Source: Marivita sp.
GTDB taxonomy: Bacteria > Pseudomonadota > Alphaproteobacteria > Rhodobacterales > Rhodobacteraceae
Direction of reading: 5' to 3'
NCBI RefSeq assembly: GCF_022763305.1
Contig: NZ_JALEGT010000072.1
Coordinates: 1 to 64,000 of the forward strand
Length of the DNA stretch: 64,000 nt
The notes under the pieces were generated by a model that saw nothing but the letters and a program-made list of their open reading frames with translations, was not told the origin of the DNA and ran no database searches. The position numbers were made by a program, and so were the translations under genes. The first letter of the stretch is position 1. Each line of letters starts with the position of its first letter. Below, piece after piece: positions 51,269 to 60,155 of this stretch.

Positions 51269-51584
51269 CGATCCGCTCGAGGCGGCCTTCGCCACGGCGC
51301 GTCAGTCGCCGCCGCAGCTCCCCGACGGGCTTCTGGCGCGCGTGGTTGCGGATGCCGAGGCGCAGATGCCACGCCCGGATCGGCCACCGCTCTGGCGGCA
51401 GATTTTTGGCGCGCTGGGCGGCTGGCCCGCGATGGCGGGTCTGGCCATGACGGCCTGTGTCGGCGTGTGGGCGGGGGGTGCGCTGACGGACGACCTGATG
51501 TTTTCCCTGACCCCAGTCGATGGCGCAACGCTGGATATCGGCGCGGGTCTTGGCCCGTTCGACCTGCTGTTGGTGGATGGCTGA
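51243..51584 (+). CDS. small single-TM protein, candidate anti-sigma component
   Basis: Overlaps sigma gene end; cytoplasmic N-terminus plus one TM helix. Confidence 0.6.
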   Translation: MTQSKPPFDDPLEAAFATARQSPPQLPDGLLARVVADAEAQMPRPDRPPLWRQIFGALGGWPAMAGLAMTACVGVWAGGALTDDLMFSLTPVDGATLDIGAGLGPFDLLLVDG

Positions 51585-51585
51585 C

Positions 51586-52068
51586 ATGACCGAGATGACA
51601 CAGACAAAAACCCCGCTCTGGATGCGACTGACGCTTCTTGTGTCACTTGCACTGAACCTTCTGGTCATCGGGGCGGTTGTCGGCTTTGTCGCTATGGGCG
51701 GCCACGACCGGCGACCGGATCGGGATCGGTTTGACTATGGGTCATTCTTCATGCGGGCTCTGGGCGATGACGACCGACGCGCGCTGCGGCGGGATTTCGA
51801 AGAGGGTTTGCGGGGGCAGGGACGCGATCGCGGGGCATTTGTGGGTGAGTTGCAGTCCACGCTCGACACTCTGCGCACGACACCGTTCGACCGCGATGCC
51901 TTCGCCGCGGCCTTGGCTGCCCAGTCGCGGGCCCGTGCCGAGCGTGAAGACATGGGTCGGGAAGTGTTGGCCAATCGTGTTGCTGCCATGAGCGATGCCG
52001 ATCGCGCAGCCTATGCGGACCGTATCGAAGAGCGCCTGACCGAGTTGGCAAACCGGGTTCGTCGTTGA
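51586..52068 (+). CDS. periplasmic heavy-metal sensor-like protein
   Basis: N-terminal TM anchor then Arg/Asp-rich helical periplasmic domain. Confidence 0.72.
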   Translation: MTEMTQTKTPLWMRLTLLVSLALNLLVIGAVVGFVAMGGHDRRPDRDRFDYGSFFMRALGDDDRRALRRDFEEGLRGQGRDRGAFVGELQSTLDTLRTTPFDRDAFAAALAAQSRARAEREDMGREVLANRVAAMSDADRAAYADRIEERLTELANRVRR

Positions 52069-52083
52069 GGGGTGAGCCTGTGC

Positions 52084-53481
52084 TCAGAAGGCCGCGCGGG
52101 CAGAGGCGACAGGGATGCCATGTTGAGCGGACTGGGCCTGCGCAATCTCGATCCGGTTTCGACCGTTCCGCTTGGCCTCGTAAAGCGCAGTATCTGCGGC
52201 GCGCCTGAGATCCATCGTTGAAACGCGTTCGGATCGGGAACGGAGTGCAATCCCGATGCTGATCGTTGCACGCACATGAGTGCCGTTTTCGATGGCGGTT
52301 GCACCGCCTGCCACCGCGTCGCGCAGCCTTGATGCGACGGCGCGTGCCTGACCCGGTCGGACATCCGGCAACACGATCAGGAATTCTTCGCCGCCATACC
52401 GCGCGATGAAATCGCCGTCGCGCAGGCTCGATTTCATGATCTGGGCGATACGCGAAAGAACCATGTCGCCGGCTGAGTGACCATGGTTGTCGTTGATGGA
52501 CTTGAAGTGATCGATGTCCGCGATCAACACGGCCAGCGCGCGCGGTTCTTCGGCCAGTGCCCGATCCGTTCGCGCAAGGTACTCCTCCATTGCGGTGCGG
52601 TTGTTCAACCCGGTCAGTCCGTCCACATAGGCCTTCCGCTCAAGATCGGTGGTCGCCCGGCGCTCGCGGTCGGCATCACGCCTGCGACGGGCGAGGCGCT
52701 GGATCCGCAGGACAAGCTCGGTCGCGCTGACGGTTGTGGGGACCTGATCATGTGCACCGAGATCCAGCGGCGAGGCCCCGGTTGCCGCGCAGTCGGTGAC
52801 AAAAAGGATGCGGCTGTGCTGGCTGACGGGATGGGTCAGCAGGGCGGCAAGGGTTTCACGAGCCTCATCGGTTTGCTGCGTTTCCCACAGGACGAAGACA
52901 TCGGCGTCTGGATGGGGCTCGCGCCGTGCGACATGCGCCGCCACGCGCCGGATCTCGATCCCTGAGTCCGCAGGGTCCGGTGCCGACATCGGCGCGGACA
53001 GGGTGCCCGTCACGAAACAGGCCACGGTCTTTGGTGCAAAGTCCACAGTCGGTTCGGACAAACCCGAAGCAATATGCGCTCCGGATCGGGCGAGATACAG
53101 GCCGGAGCCTTGCTGCAACCGCATGAAGCTGCGCATCCGGGCCCTGAGGTCGGCTGACTCGGCCGACATCTCGATCACGTCATGCGCTCCGTCCACCAGC
53201 GCGCTGACCCGTGCGGACTGGTTTTCGCGTTGCACGGCGACGACAAGCGTCGTGCCCTGGGTGGAGGGCGTGCTGCGCATGAGCTTGCAGAACTGGCGCA
53301 ACCGAAGGCCGGGGAGGTCATGTGCAAGGATCACGACTTCGGGTGCTTCCTTGCGGATCAGGGTAAGCCCTTCTGCCAGCGACTCGGCCAAATCTACGGG
53401 ATAGGCGGTGGTGTCGAGCTTTGCGCGCATCTGGATGCGGCGATGGCTCATGGCGTCGATGATGAGAACGGACCTTGGCAC
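52084..53481 (-). CDS. PleD-like diguanylate cyclase (degenerate REC + GGDEF)
   Basis: VLIIDAMSHRR...; RDGDFIARYGGEEFLIVLPD (I-site RxxD and GGEEF). Confidence 0.88.
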   Translation of the reverse strand: MPRSVLIIDAMSHRRIQMRAKLDTTAYPVDLAESLAEGLTLIRKEAPEVVILAHDLPGLRLRQFCKLMRSTPSTQGTTLVVAVQRENQSARVSALVDGAHDVIEMSAESADLRARMRSFMRLQQGSGLYLARSGAHIASGLSEPTVDFAPKTVACFVTGTLSAPMSAPDPADSGIEIRRVAAHVARREPHPDADVFVLWETQQTDEARETLAALLTHPVSQHSRILFVTDCAATGASPLDLGAHDQVPTTVSATELVLRIQRLARRRRDADRERRATTDLERKAYVDGLTGLNNRTAMEEYLARTDRALAEEPRALAVLIADIDHFKSINDNHGHSAGDMVLSRIAQIMKSSLRDGDFIARYGGEEFLIVLPDVRPGQARAVASRLRDAVAGGATAIENGTHVRATISIGIALRSRSERVSTMDLRRAADTALYEAKRNGRNRIEIAQAQSAQHGIPVASARAAF

Positions 53482-53572
53482 GGCAGCTCCGACATGGTGG
53501 CTTCTGTTAAGACTTTGCTCACCAATTCATTGCCGCTATTTGGTTAAAAAAGTGTTTGGGAAATATCTCAAA

Positions 53573-53857
53573 ATGTCGATTTCTCGCGACCGCGCAGAAC
53601 AGATCGCCATCAAGGCCATCGTCTGGCTTGCAGGCAATGACGACTTGTTGCCGGTTTTCATGGGCTCTACCGGCGCGGACGAAGCGGTGTTCCGTGAGGG
53701 CCTCGCAAAGCCCGAATTTCAGGCCTCCGTTCTGGATTTTCTGCTAATGGACGATGCTTGGGTGATTTCCTTCTGCGACACGGAAGGCATCCCCTACGAT
53801 CACCTCATGCAAGCGCGGGCAGCGCTTCCCGGTGGTCAGCAGGTGCATTGGACATGA
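53573..53857 (+). CDS. DUF3572 family protein
   Basis: AIKAIVWLAGNDDLLPVFMGSTG...VLDFLLMDDAWVISFC. Confidence 0.85.
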   Translation: MSISRDRAEQIAIKAIVWLAGNDDLLPVFMGSTGADEAVFREGLAKPEFQASVLDFLLMDDAWVISFCDTEGIPYDHLMQARAALPGGQQVHWT

Positions 53858-54564
53858 CGCCAGCCGATCCGCAGACAATCGAGGCGATTCTCTTCGACAA
53901 GGATGGCACGCTTTTCGACTTTGGGGCGACGTGGAACGCCTGGGCCAAATCGCTTCTGCTGCGTCTTGCCGAGGGCAACGAGGCGCGTGCGGCAGCGCTG
54001 GGGCAGGTGATCGGTTTCGACTGGGCGGCAGGCGTGTTCAACGCGGACAGCCTGGTGATCGCAGGCACGCCCGACGAAGTGGTCGAAACATTGTCGCCCG
54101 CCTGTCCGACACTGTCGCGGGCAGAGCTTCTTGCCCTAATCAACGAAGAAGCGGCCGCCGCACCCATGGCTCCAGCTGTCCCCCTGGCGCCGTTGCTGGA
54201 TCGTTTGATCGCTGCCGGACTGCGTCTTGGTGTGGCCACGAATGATGCCGAAGCGCCCGCTTTCGCCCATCTCGATTCCGCCGGCGTGCGGGACCGATTC
54301 GCGTTCATCGCAGGATCGGACAGCGGTCACGGGGCAAAGCCCGAACCGGGTCAGCTGCTGGCCTTCTGTTCCGCCGTCGGTGTCACGCCGGACCGGGCGC
54401 TGATGGTCGGGGACAGCACGCACGACCTGATCGCGGGGCGCGCTGCCGGGATGCGGACCGTCGCGGTCCTGACCGGTCTTGCCGGACGCGCCGAGCTTGA
54501 GCCCTTTGCCGATCTGGTCTTTCCGAACATCGGTCATCTTGCAGACTGGCTTGGTCTGCACTGA
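53854..54564 (+). CDS. HAD family hydrolase (phosphoglycolate phosphatase-like)
   Basis: AILFDKDGTLFDFGATWN; MVGDSTHDLIAGRAAGMRTVAVLTG. Confidence 0.92.
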   Translation: MTPADPQTIEAILFDKDGTLFDFGATWNAWAKSLLLRLAEGNEARAAALGQVIGFDWAAGVFNADSLVIAGTPDEVVETLSPACPTLSRAELLALINEEAAAAPMAPAVPLAPLLDRLIAAGLRLGVATNDAEAPAFAHLDSAGVRDRFAFIAGSDSGHGAKPEPGQLLAFCSAVGVTPDRALMVGDSTHDLIAGRAAGMRTVAVLTGLAGRAELEPFADLVFPNIGHLADWLGLH

Positions 54565-54663
54565 TCGCCGACGAAAAGACCAAAAGCGACCGCATGAGTC
54601 GTGTTCCGGCAGGATAACCCGTCTCTGCGATGCCTAGCTAAAGTGGCAACGCAGGAGAATGCC

Positions 54664-56223
54664 ATGACAGAGGCCATCACACGCAAACGCAGGAGCGGAG
54701 GGCGGTCTGGACATGCCGTGCGCCGCGGGTCGTCGGTGATCGAACAGCTGCCTTGGAGCCTGCCGATCAACATCGACCGCCCGACAGAGCCTCTCAGCGA
54801 AGAAGGTGTGGCGCGGGTTCACGATGCGGCCATGATCATTCTCGAAGAGATCGGGATCGAATTTCTGAATCCCGAGGCGGTGCGCGTTCTCAAGGACGCT
54901 GGCTGCACTGTTGACGGCGAAAACGTACGTATGGGACGCGATTTCGTGATGGAGTGGGTGGGCAAAGCGCCCCGCTCGTTCACTATCACCCCGCGCAATG
55001 TGGACCGGAAGATCGTTGTCGGAGACGGGCATATCCTCTTTGGCAACGTGTCGTCGCCGCCCAATTACTGGGACATGGAAATGGGCCGAAAGGTGCCCGG
55101 CACGCGCGAGATGTGCCGCAATTTCCTCAAGCTGTCGCAGTATTTCAACTGCATCCACTTCGTTGGCGGCTACCCTGTCGAACCGGTCGATATCCATGCC
55201 AGCGTCCGCCATCTGGATGTGCTCTATGACAAGCTCACTCTGACCGACAAGGTCGCGCACGCCTATTCGCTGGGCAAGGAGCGTGTCGAGGACGTGATGG
55301 AGATGGTGCGCATCGCCGGTGGTCTGTCGCACGAGGAATTCGACGCCAGCCCGCGCATGTACACCAACATCAACTCGACCTCGCCGCTCAAGCATGACCA
55401 TCCGATGATGGACGGCTGGATGCGCTGCGCCGCGCGCGGGCAGGGGTGCATCGTCACGCCCTTCACCCTTGCCGGGGCGATGGCGCCCGTCACGATGGCG
55501 GGGGCTGTCGCGCAATCGCTGGCGGAAGGTCTGAGCGCCATTGTTCTGGCCCAGATCATCAACCCCGGTGCGCCCTGCGCCATCGGCACCTTCACATCGA
55601 ACGTCGATATGAAATCCGGCGCGCCGGCCTTTGGCACACCGGAATACATCCGCGCCACGCAAATGACCGGCCAGATGGCCCGCTTTTACGGTCTGCCGCT
55701 GCGATCCTCGGGCGTCTGTGCGGCCAACGTGCCGGATGGGCAGGCGATGTGGGAAACCGAGCACAGCCTCTGGGCCGCCATCCAGTCGGGCACCAACCTT
55801 GTCTACCACGCCGCCGGGTGGCTCGAAGGCGGGCTGATCGCCAGCCCCGAGAAATTCGTCATGGATTGCGAGGTGATCCAGCAGTTGATCCGCTACATGG
55901 ATCCGGCGATCTGCGACGTCAGTGATGACGGTCTGGGCCTCGAGGCGATCCGCGAAGTGGGCAGCAACGGACATTTCTTCGGCACCAAACACACGCAGGA
56001 ACGCTACACGACGGCGTTCTATCAACCCTTCCTGTCCGACTGGAAGAACTACGAGGCCTGGGAAGCTGCGGGCAGCATCTGGACGCCGGAACGGGCCCAT
56101 GTGATGTACAAGGCCATTCTCGAGGAATTCGAGGCGCCGCCGATGGATGAAGCCATCCACGAAGAGCTGCTGGCCTTCGTCGAACGCCGCAAAGCCGAAG
56201 GCGGCGCGCCAACGGATTTCTGA
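54664..56223 (+). CDS. trimethylamine methyltransferase (MttB) superfamily protein, non-pyrrolysine
   Basis: 519 aa with no internal UAG; EEIGIEFLNPEAVRVLKDAGCTVDGENVRM; TPFTLAGAMAPVTMAGAVAQ. Confidence 0.92.
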   Translation: MTEAITRKRRSGGRSGHAVRRGSSVIEQLPWSLPINIDRPTEPLSEEGVARVHDAAMIILEEIGIEFLNPEAVRVLKDAGCTVDGENVRMGRDFVMEWVGKAPRSFTITPRNVDRKIVVGDGHILFGNVSSPPNYWDMEMGRKVPGTREMCRNFLKLSQYFNCIHFVGGYPVEPVDIHASVRHLDVLYDKLTLTDKVAHAYSLGKERVEDVMEMVRIAGGLSHEEFDASPRMYTNINSTSPLKHDHPMMDGWMRCAARGQGCIVTPFTLAGAMAPVTMAGAVAQSLAEGLSAIVLAQIINPGAPCAIGTFTSNVDMKSGAPAFGTPEYIRATQMTGQMARFYGLPLRSSGVCAANVPDGQAMWETEHSLWAAIQSGTNLVYHAAGWLEGGLIASPEKFVMDCEVIQQLIRYMDPAICDVSDDGLGLEAIREVGSNGHFFGTKHTQERYTTAFYQPFLSDWKNYEAWEAAGSIWTPERAHVMYKAILEEFEAPPMDEAIHEELLAFVERRKAEGGAPTDF

Positions 56224-56290
56224 CCGTCCGCAATTTGCCGTTTCTTAAGACCTGACTGCCATGGTGTGCCTCAAACAGAAGGCGCATCCC

Positions 56291-56887
56291 ATGCACGGTC
56301 TCATCTTTCGCACGCTCGAAGCCTTTGTCTCGGATGTTTTTGGTCCGGACCACTGGGTGCGGGCTGTGGCCCTGGCCGACCTGCCTGTCACCTCGTTCGA
56401 GGCGATGCTGCAATATGACGCCGGGTATTTCCCCAGCTTGCTTGAGGCATGTGTCACGGTGCTGGATCGACCCGGGTCCGTGATCCTCGAGGATCTGGGG
56501 GCCTATCTCATCATTCATCAGAACCATGCTTCGGTGCGGCGTCTGATGCGGTTCGGCGGCGATACATTCGCGGAACTTCTGCAGTCCCTTGGCGATCTGC
56601 CTGACCGGACCCGCCTCGCGGTTTCTGGTCTGGACCTGCCAAGCATCCTTGTGCAGGAAACCATACCGCAAAGCTTCACGATCCAATGTGCGGACAATCC
56701 GATGGGGTTTGGGCACATCATGGTGGGATTGCTGCGCGCGATGGCCGATGACTACGGAACGCTTGCCCTGCTTGACCATCGCGGCCTGCGGAACGGGGCC
56801 GAGATCATCGAGGTGCAAGTCATCGAAACCGCCTTTGCCGATGATCGCGGCTTTTCATTGTCGGTTGCCCATGGGGCACATCACTAA
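56291..56887 (+). CDS. H-NOX (heme NO-binding) family protein, apparently degenerate heme site
   Basis: MHGLIFRTLEAFVSDVFG start; MGFGHIMVGLLRAMADDYG; followed by HNOBA-GGDEF gene. Confidence 0.82.
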   Translation: MHGLIFRTLEAFVSDVFGPDHWVRAVALADLPVTSFEAMLQYDAGYFPSLLEACVTVLDRPGSVILEDLGAYLIIHQNHASVRRLMRFGGDTFAELLQSLGDLPDRTRLAVSGLDLPSILVQETIPQSFTIQCADNPMGFGHIMVGLLRAMADDYGTLALLDHRGLRNGAEIIEVQVIETAFADDRGFSLSVAHGAHH

Positions 56888-57903
56888 TGATCGCCGCACC
56901 TGCCCTCTTGCACGCCATCCGTCCGCTCCATGTCTGCATCGGGCCAACCGGTCATATTCGGCAAGTCGGCAAAAGCTTCTCAAAGCTTGGCATAAACGAT
57001 CCAACCGGCTGCCGGTTTCTCGAAGTGTTCGAAATCCTGCGACCCGCCCGACCATCCTCCATGTCGGACCTGCGTCGCCTGACCGGAGAGGTCCTGCGCC
57101 TGCGCCTTCGGCAGGAACCCGAGATCGGCTTCCGGGGTCTGGTGATCGACGACGAGGCACAGGGCTTGATCCTCGATCTGTCGTTCGGCATCGCCGTGGT
57201 TGATGCGGTGCAGCGCTTTGGCCTCACGGCGCAGGATTTTGCGCCCGGCGATCTGGTGATGGAACTGTTGTTCCTGCAAGAGGCCAAATCCAGCGCAATC
57301 GCAGCCTCTTTCAGTCGCAACGCGCGGCTGAACGGGGCGCGGCTCGCCGCTGAAACCGATGCAATGACCGATGGTCTCACAGGGCTGCACAACAGGCGCG
57401 CGCTCGACGCGGCGCTGGCCCGGCTTGGACAATCAAATACCGAATATGCGATCCTCCACATGGATCTCGACCGCTTCAAGCAAGTCAACGACACGCTGGG
57501 TCATGGCATCGGGGACAGTGTTCTCAAACGGGTTGCCCTGATCCTGCGCAGCCACACGCGGCAGGACGATCTGCTGATCCGAGCGGGTGGGGACGAATTC
57601 GTCATCGTGTGCCCGGGCCTGACCGACCACCTGCGCCTGACAGAGCTGGCCATCCGTTTGATCGGTGACATCTCCGAACCGGCGCAGATCGACGGACAGG
57701 ACATCACGATCGGGGCCAGCATTGGCATCGCCGTGTCTGCCGCAACGGCGCGTTGTGATCCCGTGACCCATCTCTCTCGTGCCGACGTGGCGCTCTATGC
57801 CGCCAAGAGGTCAGGCCGGGGGCAATACCGCTTCTGGTCCACCGATATGGGCGAGTGCCTTGCATCGCTGGATCTCGAGGACGCTCAGCCAAAGGCCATG
57901 TGA
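56887..57903 (+). CDS. HNOBA-like N-terminal domain + GGDEF diguanylate cyclase
   Basis: PLHVCIGPTGHIRQVGKSFSKL...FGLTAQDFAPGDLVMELLFLQEA; RQDDLLIRAGGDEFVIV. Confidence 0.87.
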   Translation: MIAAPALLHAIRPLHVCIGPTGHIRQVGKSFSKLGINDPTGCRFLEVFEILRPARPSSMSDLRRLTGEVLRLRLRQEPEIGFRGLVIDDEAQGLILDLSFGIAVVDAVQRFGLTAQDFAPGDLVMELLFLQEAKSSAIAASFSRNARLNGARLAAETDAMTDGLTGLHNRRALDAALARLGQSNTEYAILHMDLDRFKQVNDTLGHGIGDSVLKRVALILRSHTRQDDLLIRAGGDEFVIVCPGLTDHLRLTELAIRLIGDISEPAQIDGQDITIGASIGIAVSAATARCDPVTHLSRADVALYAAKRSGRGQYRFWSTDMGECLASLDLEDAQPKAM

Positions 57904-57951
57904 CGGCACAGTGCGCTTGCAACCCTTTCCCACGTCGCGCATTGTTGCTGC

Positions 57952-59298
57952 ATGGGTCTGATTTTCCGCCTGATTTTTCTGAGCAGTCTTTTTGTCCTGA
58001 GCGTTCATGAGGCACCGCTTCAGGCGCAGACCGCAGATCAGCCCACAGGCACCATCACCGTCGAAGACAGCGCCGAACAGGACGCCGCCATCGCCAATCG
58101 CATCCGCGAAATCCTGATGGAACTCGACGGGTATGAAGACGTCACGGTCACCGTCAATTCCGGGATCGTCACGCTGCGGGGCACAGCCCTTGATGGTCCG
58201 GCAGTCACCCGGCTGAATGAAATCGCAGGCCGCGTCGAAGGGGTCGTGACCATCGAAAACCGGGTGCAGGAAACCACCGACGTGGTGCGCCGTCTTGACC
58301 CTGCGCTCGAACGGTTCCGCGCCCGGTCCAAGCAGTTCGTCAATTACCTGCCGCTTCTCGCCATCGCGGCCGCCGCGTTTGCGCTTGTCGTCGCGGTCGG
58401 CTTTCTGATCGCCCGCCTGAAACGGCCATGGGACCGGATCGCGCCAAATGCCTTCATTGCCGACATCTACCGGCAGGTGATCCGCATCGCCTTTATTCTG
58501 GGTGGTCTGGTGATCGCGCTCGACATCCTTGGGGCCACGGCCCTTCTTTCGACCATCTTGGGTGCTGCCGGGATCATCGGTCTGGCCATCGGGTTTGCCG
58601 TGCGCGACACGGTCGAGAATTTCATCGCGTCGATCATGCTGTCGATTCGCCAGCCCTTTCGCCCGAATGATCAGGTCGAGATCGAAGGCGACATCGGCAA
58701 GGTCATCCGCCTGACCAGCCGCGCCACGATTCTGCTCAGCTTTGACGGCAATCACATCCGCATTCCCAACGCGACGGTCTTCAAGAGCAGGATCGTGAAC
58801 TACACGCGGAATGACGAAAGACGGTTTCTCATCAGCCTCGGTGTCGCCTATGACACCGACCTCGCACGCGCGCAGGATCTTGCGCTGCAGACTGTCACGT
58901 CGCTGCCGTTCGTCATTGATGAACCTGCCCCCGCCGTCTGGATCGAAGAACTGGGGGACAGCGCGGTGATCCTCAACGTGGCCGGCTGGATTCGCCAGCA
59001 CGAAACCAGCTATCTCAAGGCCCGGAGCGAAGCATGGCGCCTCTGCCTTGCCGCATTCGACCACGCCGGAATCGTGATGCCGGAAACCACGCTGCGGATC
59101 GTCGGAGTGGGCGATGCGCCGGCGCCACAGTCAGCCCCCCGATCGCCCGGGTCGACAGCCGCCGCCGTGGCCGCCGCGACCGCCACGATCGGCGATGTCG
59201 AAGCCGCCATGGACAAGGAACTCGAACGGATCGTCGCCACCGAACGCGCCGAAAAGCGGGGGGACGATCTCCTCAAGAAAGACGCGCCGGAAGAGTAG
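57952..59298 (+). CDS. mechanosensitive ion channel (MscS) with N-terminal BON domain
   Basis: VTVTVNSGIVTLRGTALDGPAVTRLNEIAGRVEGVVTIENRV (BON); AGIIGLAIGFAVRDTVENFIASIMLSIRQPF (MscS). Confidence 0.9.
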   Translation: MGLIFRLIFLSSLFVLSVHEAPLQAQTADQPTGTITVEDSAEQDAAIANRIREILMELDGYEDVTVTVNSGIVTLRGTALDGPAVTRLNEIAGRVEGVVTIENRVQETTDVVRRLDPALERFRARSKQFVNYLPLLAIAAAAFALVVAVGFLIARLKRPWDRIAPNAFIADIYRQVIRIAFILGGLVIALDILGATALLSTILGAAGIIGLAIGFAVRDTVENFIASIMLSIRQPFRPNDQVEIEGDIGKVIRLTSRATILLSFDGNHIRIPNATVFKSRIVNYTRNDERRFLISLGVAYDTDLARAQDLALQTVTSLPFVIDEPAPAVWIEELGDSAVILNVAGWIRQHETSYLKARSEAWRLCLAAFDHAGIVMPETTLRIVGVGDAPAPQSAPRSPGSTAAAVAAATATIGDVEAAMDKELERIVATERAEKRGDDLLKKDAPEE

Positions 59299-59361
59299 GA
59301 AAATTTTCGGATTCCGGGTCTTGATCCCGCTCTCAGAGCGGCGTAAGTACGCCCGCACGGT

Positions 59362-59436
59362 TGGGGTGTAGCCAAGTGGTAAGGCAACGGTTTTTGGTAC
59401 CGCGTACCGTAGGTTCGAATCCTACCACCCCAGCCA
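59362..59436 (+). tRNA. tRNA-Gln(UUG), CCA encoded
   Basis: Acceptor TGGGGTG/CACCCCA, loop TTTTGGT (anticodon TTG), T-arm GTAGGTTCGAATCCTAC, GCCA end. Confidence 0.95.
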
Positions 59437-59468
59437 GTTTGTCCTGACAACTCCCCGCTACACCCGTC

Positions 59469-60155
59469 TTAGACGCCGATATAGGTGGTCGAGACCTCGG
59501 GGGTGATGTCGCTGAATCCGCCGGACCACACGGTTTGTCCACGGGCGAGGATCACGGCGCGGTCTGACACCTGTGCCAGTTCCCGGACCGATTTGTCGAT
59601 CAGCAGAATCGCTGTCCCGGTCTCTTGCTTCAACCGAGCGATGGCGGCCCAGATTTCCTGACGGATGATCGGGGCAAGGCCTTCGGTCGCCTCATCGAGG
59701 ATCAGGAGTCGCGGGTTCGTCATCAGCGCACGCCCGATGGCCAGCATCTGTTGTTCCCCGCCCGACAGGGACGCGGCGCGCTGGTGGCTCCGTTCTCCGA
59801 GCCGCGGAAAGAGGTCCGCGATGCTGCGCAAGGTCCACTCACCCGGTTGTGCAGCCGCGATCAGGTTTTCCTCGACCGTCAGATCGCGGAAACAGCGACG
59901 TCCTTCGGGGGCCAGACCGATCCCCAGACGCGCGACCTTGTGGCTGGGCAGCCCGTGAAGCGGCTGCCCGGCAAAGCGCAACCCGCCCTCTGACGCGATC
60001 ATGCGGCAGATGGCCTTGACGGTAGTCGTCTTGCCCATGCCGTTACGGCCCATGAGCGCCACAACCTCGCCCTCGGCCACCTCCAGCGTCACACCGAACA
60101 GCACCTGTGCCACGCCATAGCGGGCGGTCAGATTCTCGACGGACAGCAGCGTCAC
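59469..60155 (-). CDS. livF: branched-chain amino acid-type ABC transporter ATP-binding protein (LivF)
   Basis: LMGRNGMGKTTTVKAICRM; LSGGEQQMLAIGRALMTNPRLLILDEATEGLAP. Confidence 0.9.
   Translation of the reverse strand: MTLLSVENLTARYGVAQVLFGVTLEVAEGEVVALMGRNGMGKTTTVKAICRMIASEGGLRFAGQPLHGLPSHKVARLGIGLAPEGRRCFRDLTVEENLIAAAQPGEWTLRSIADLFPRLGERSHQRAASLSGGEQQMLAIGRALMTNPRLLILDEATEGLAPIIRQEIWAAIARLKQETGTAILLIDKSVRELAQVSDRAVILARGQTVWSGGFSDITPEVSTTYIGV

Noticed and set aside
54634-56160. 508-aa minus-strand ORF opposite the MttB homologue
   Set aside because: Antisense shadow of a clear MttB-family gene; His/Arg-rich with no domain
57811-59064. 417-aa minus-strand ORF opposite the MscS gene
   Set aside because: Antisense shadow of BON-MscS
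59389-59405. A27.C43 mismatch in the tRNA-Gln anticodon stem
   Set aside because: Single terminal-pair mismatch; all other arms are intact so I do not call it a pseudogene
59362-59436. tRNA-Gln as a possible integration (att) site
   Set aside because: No integrase and no duplicated tRNA 3' end noticed in the window; flanks are ordinary chromosomal genes
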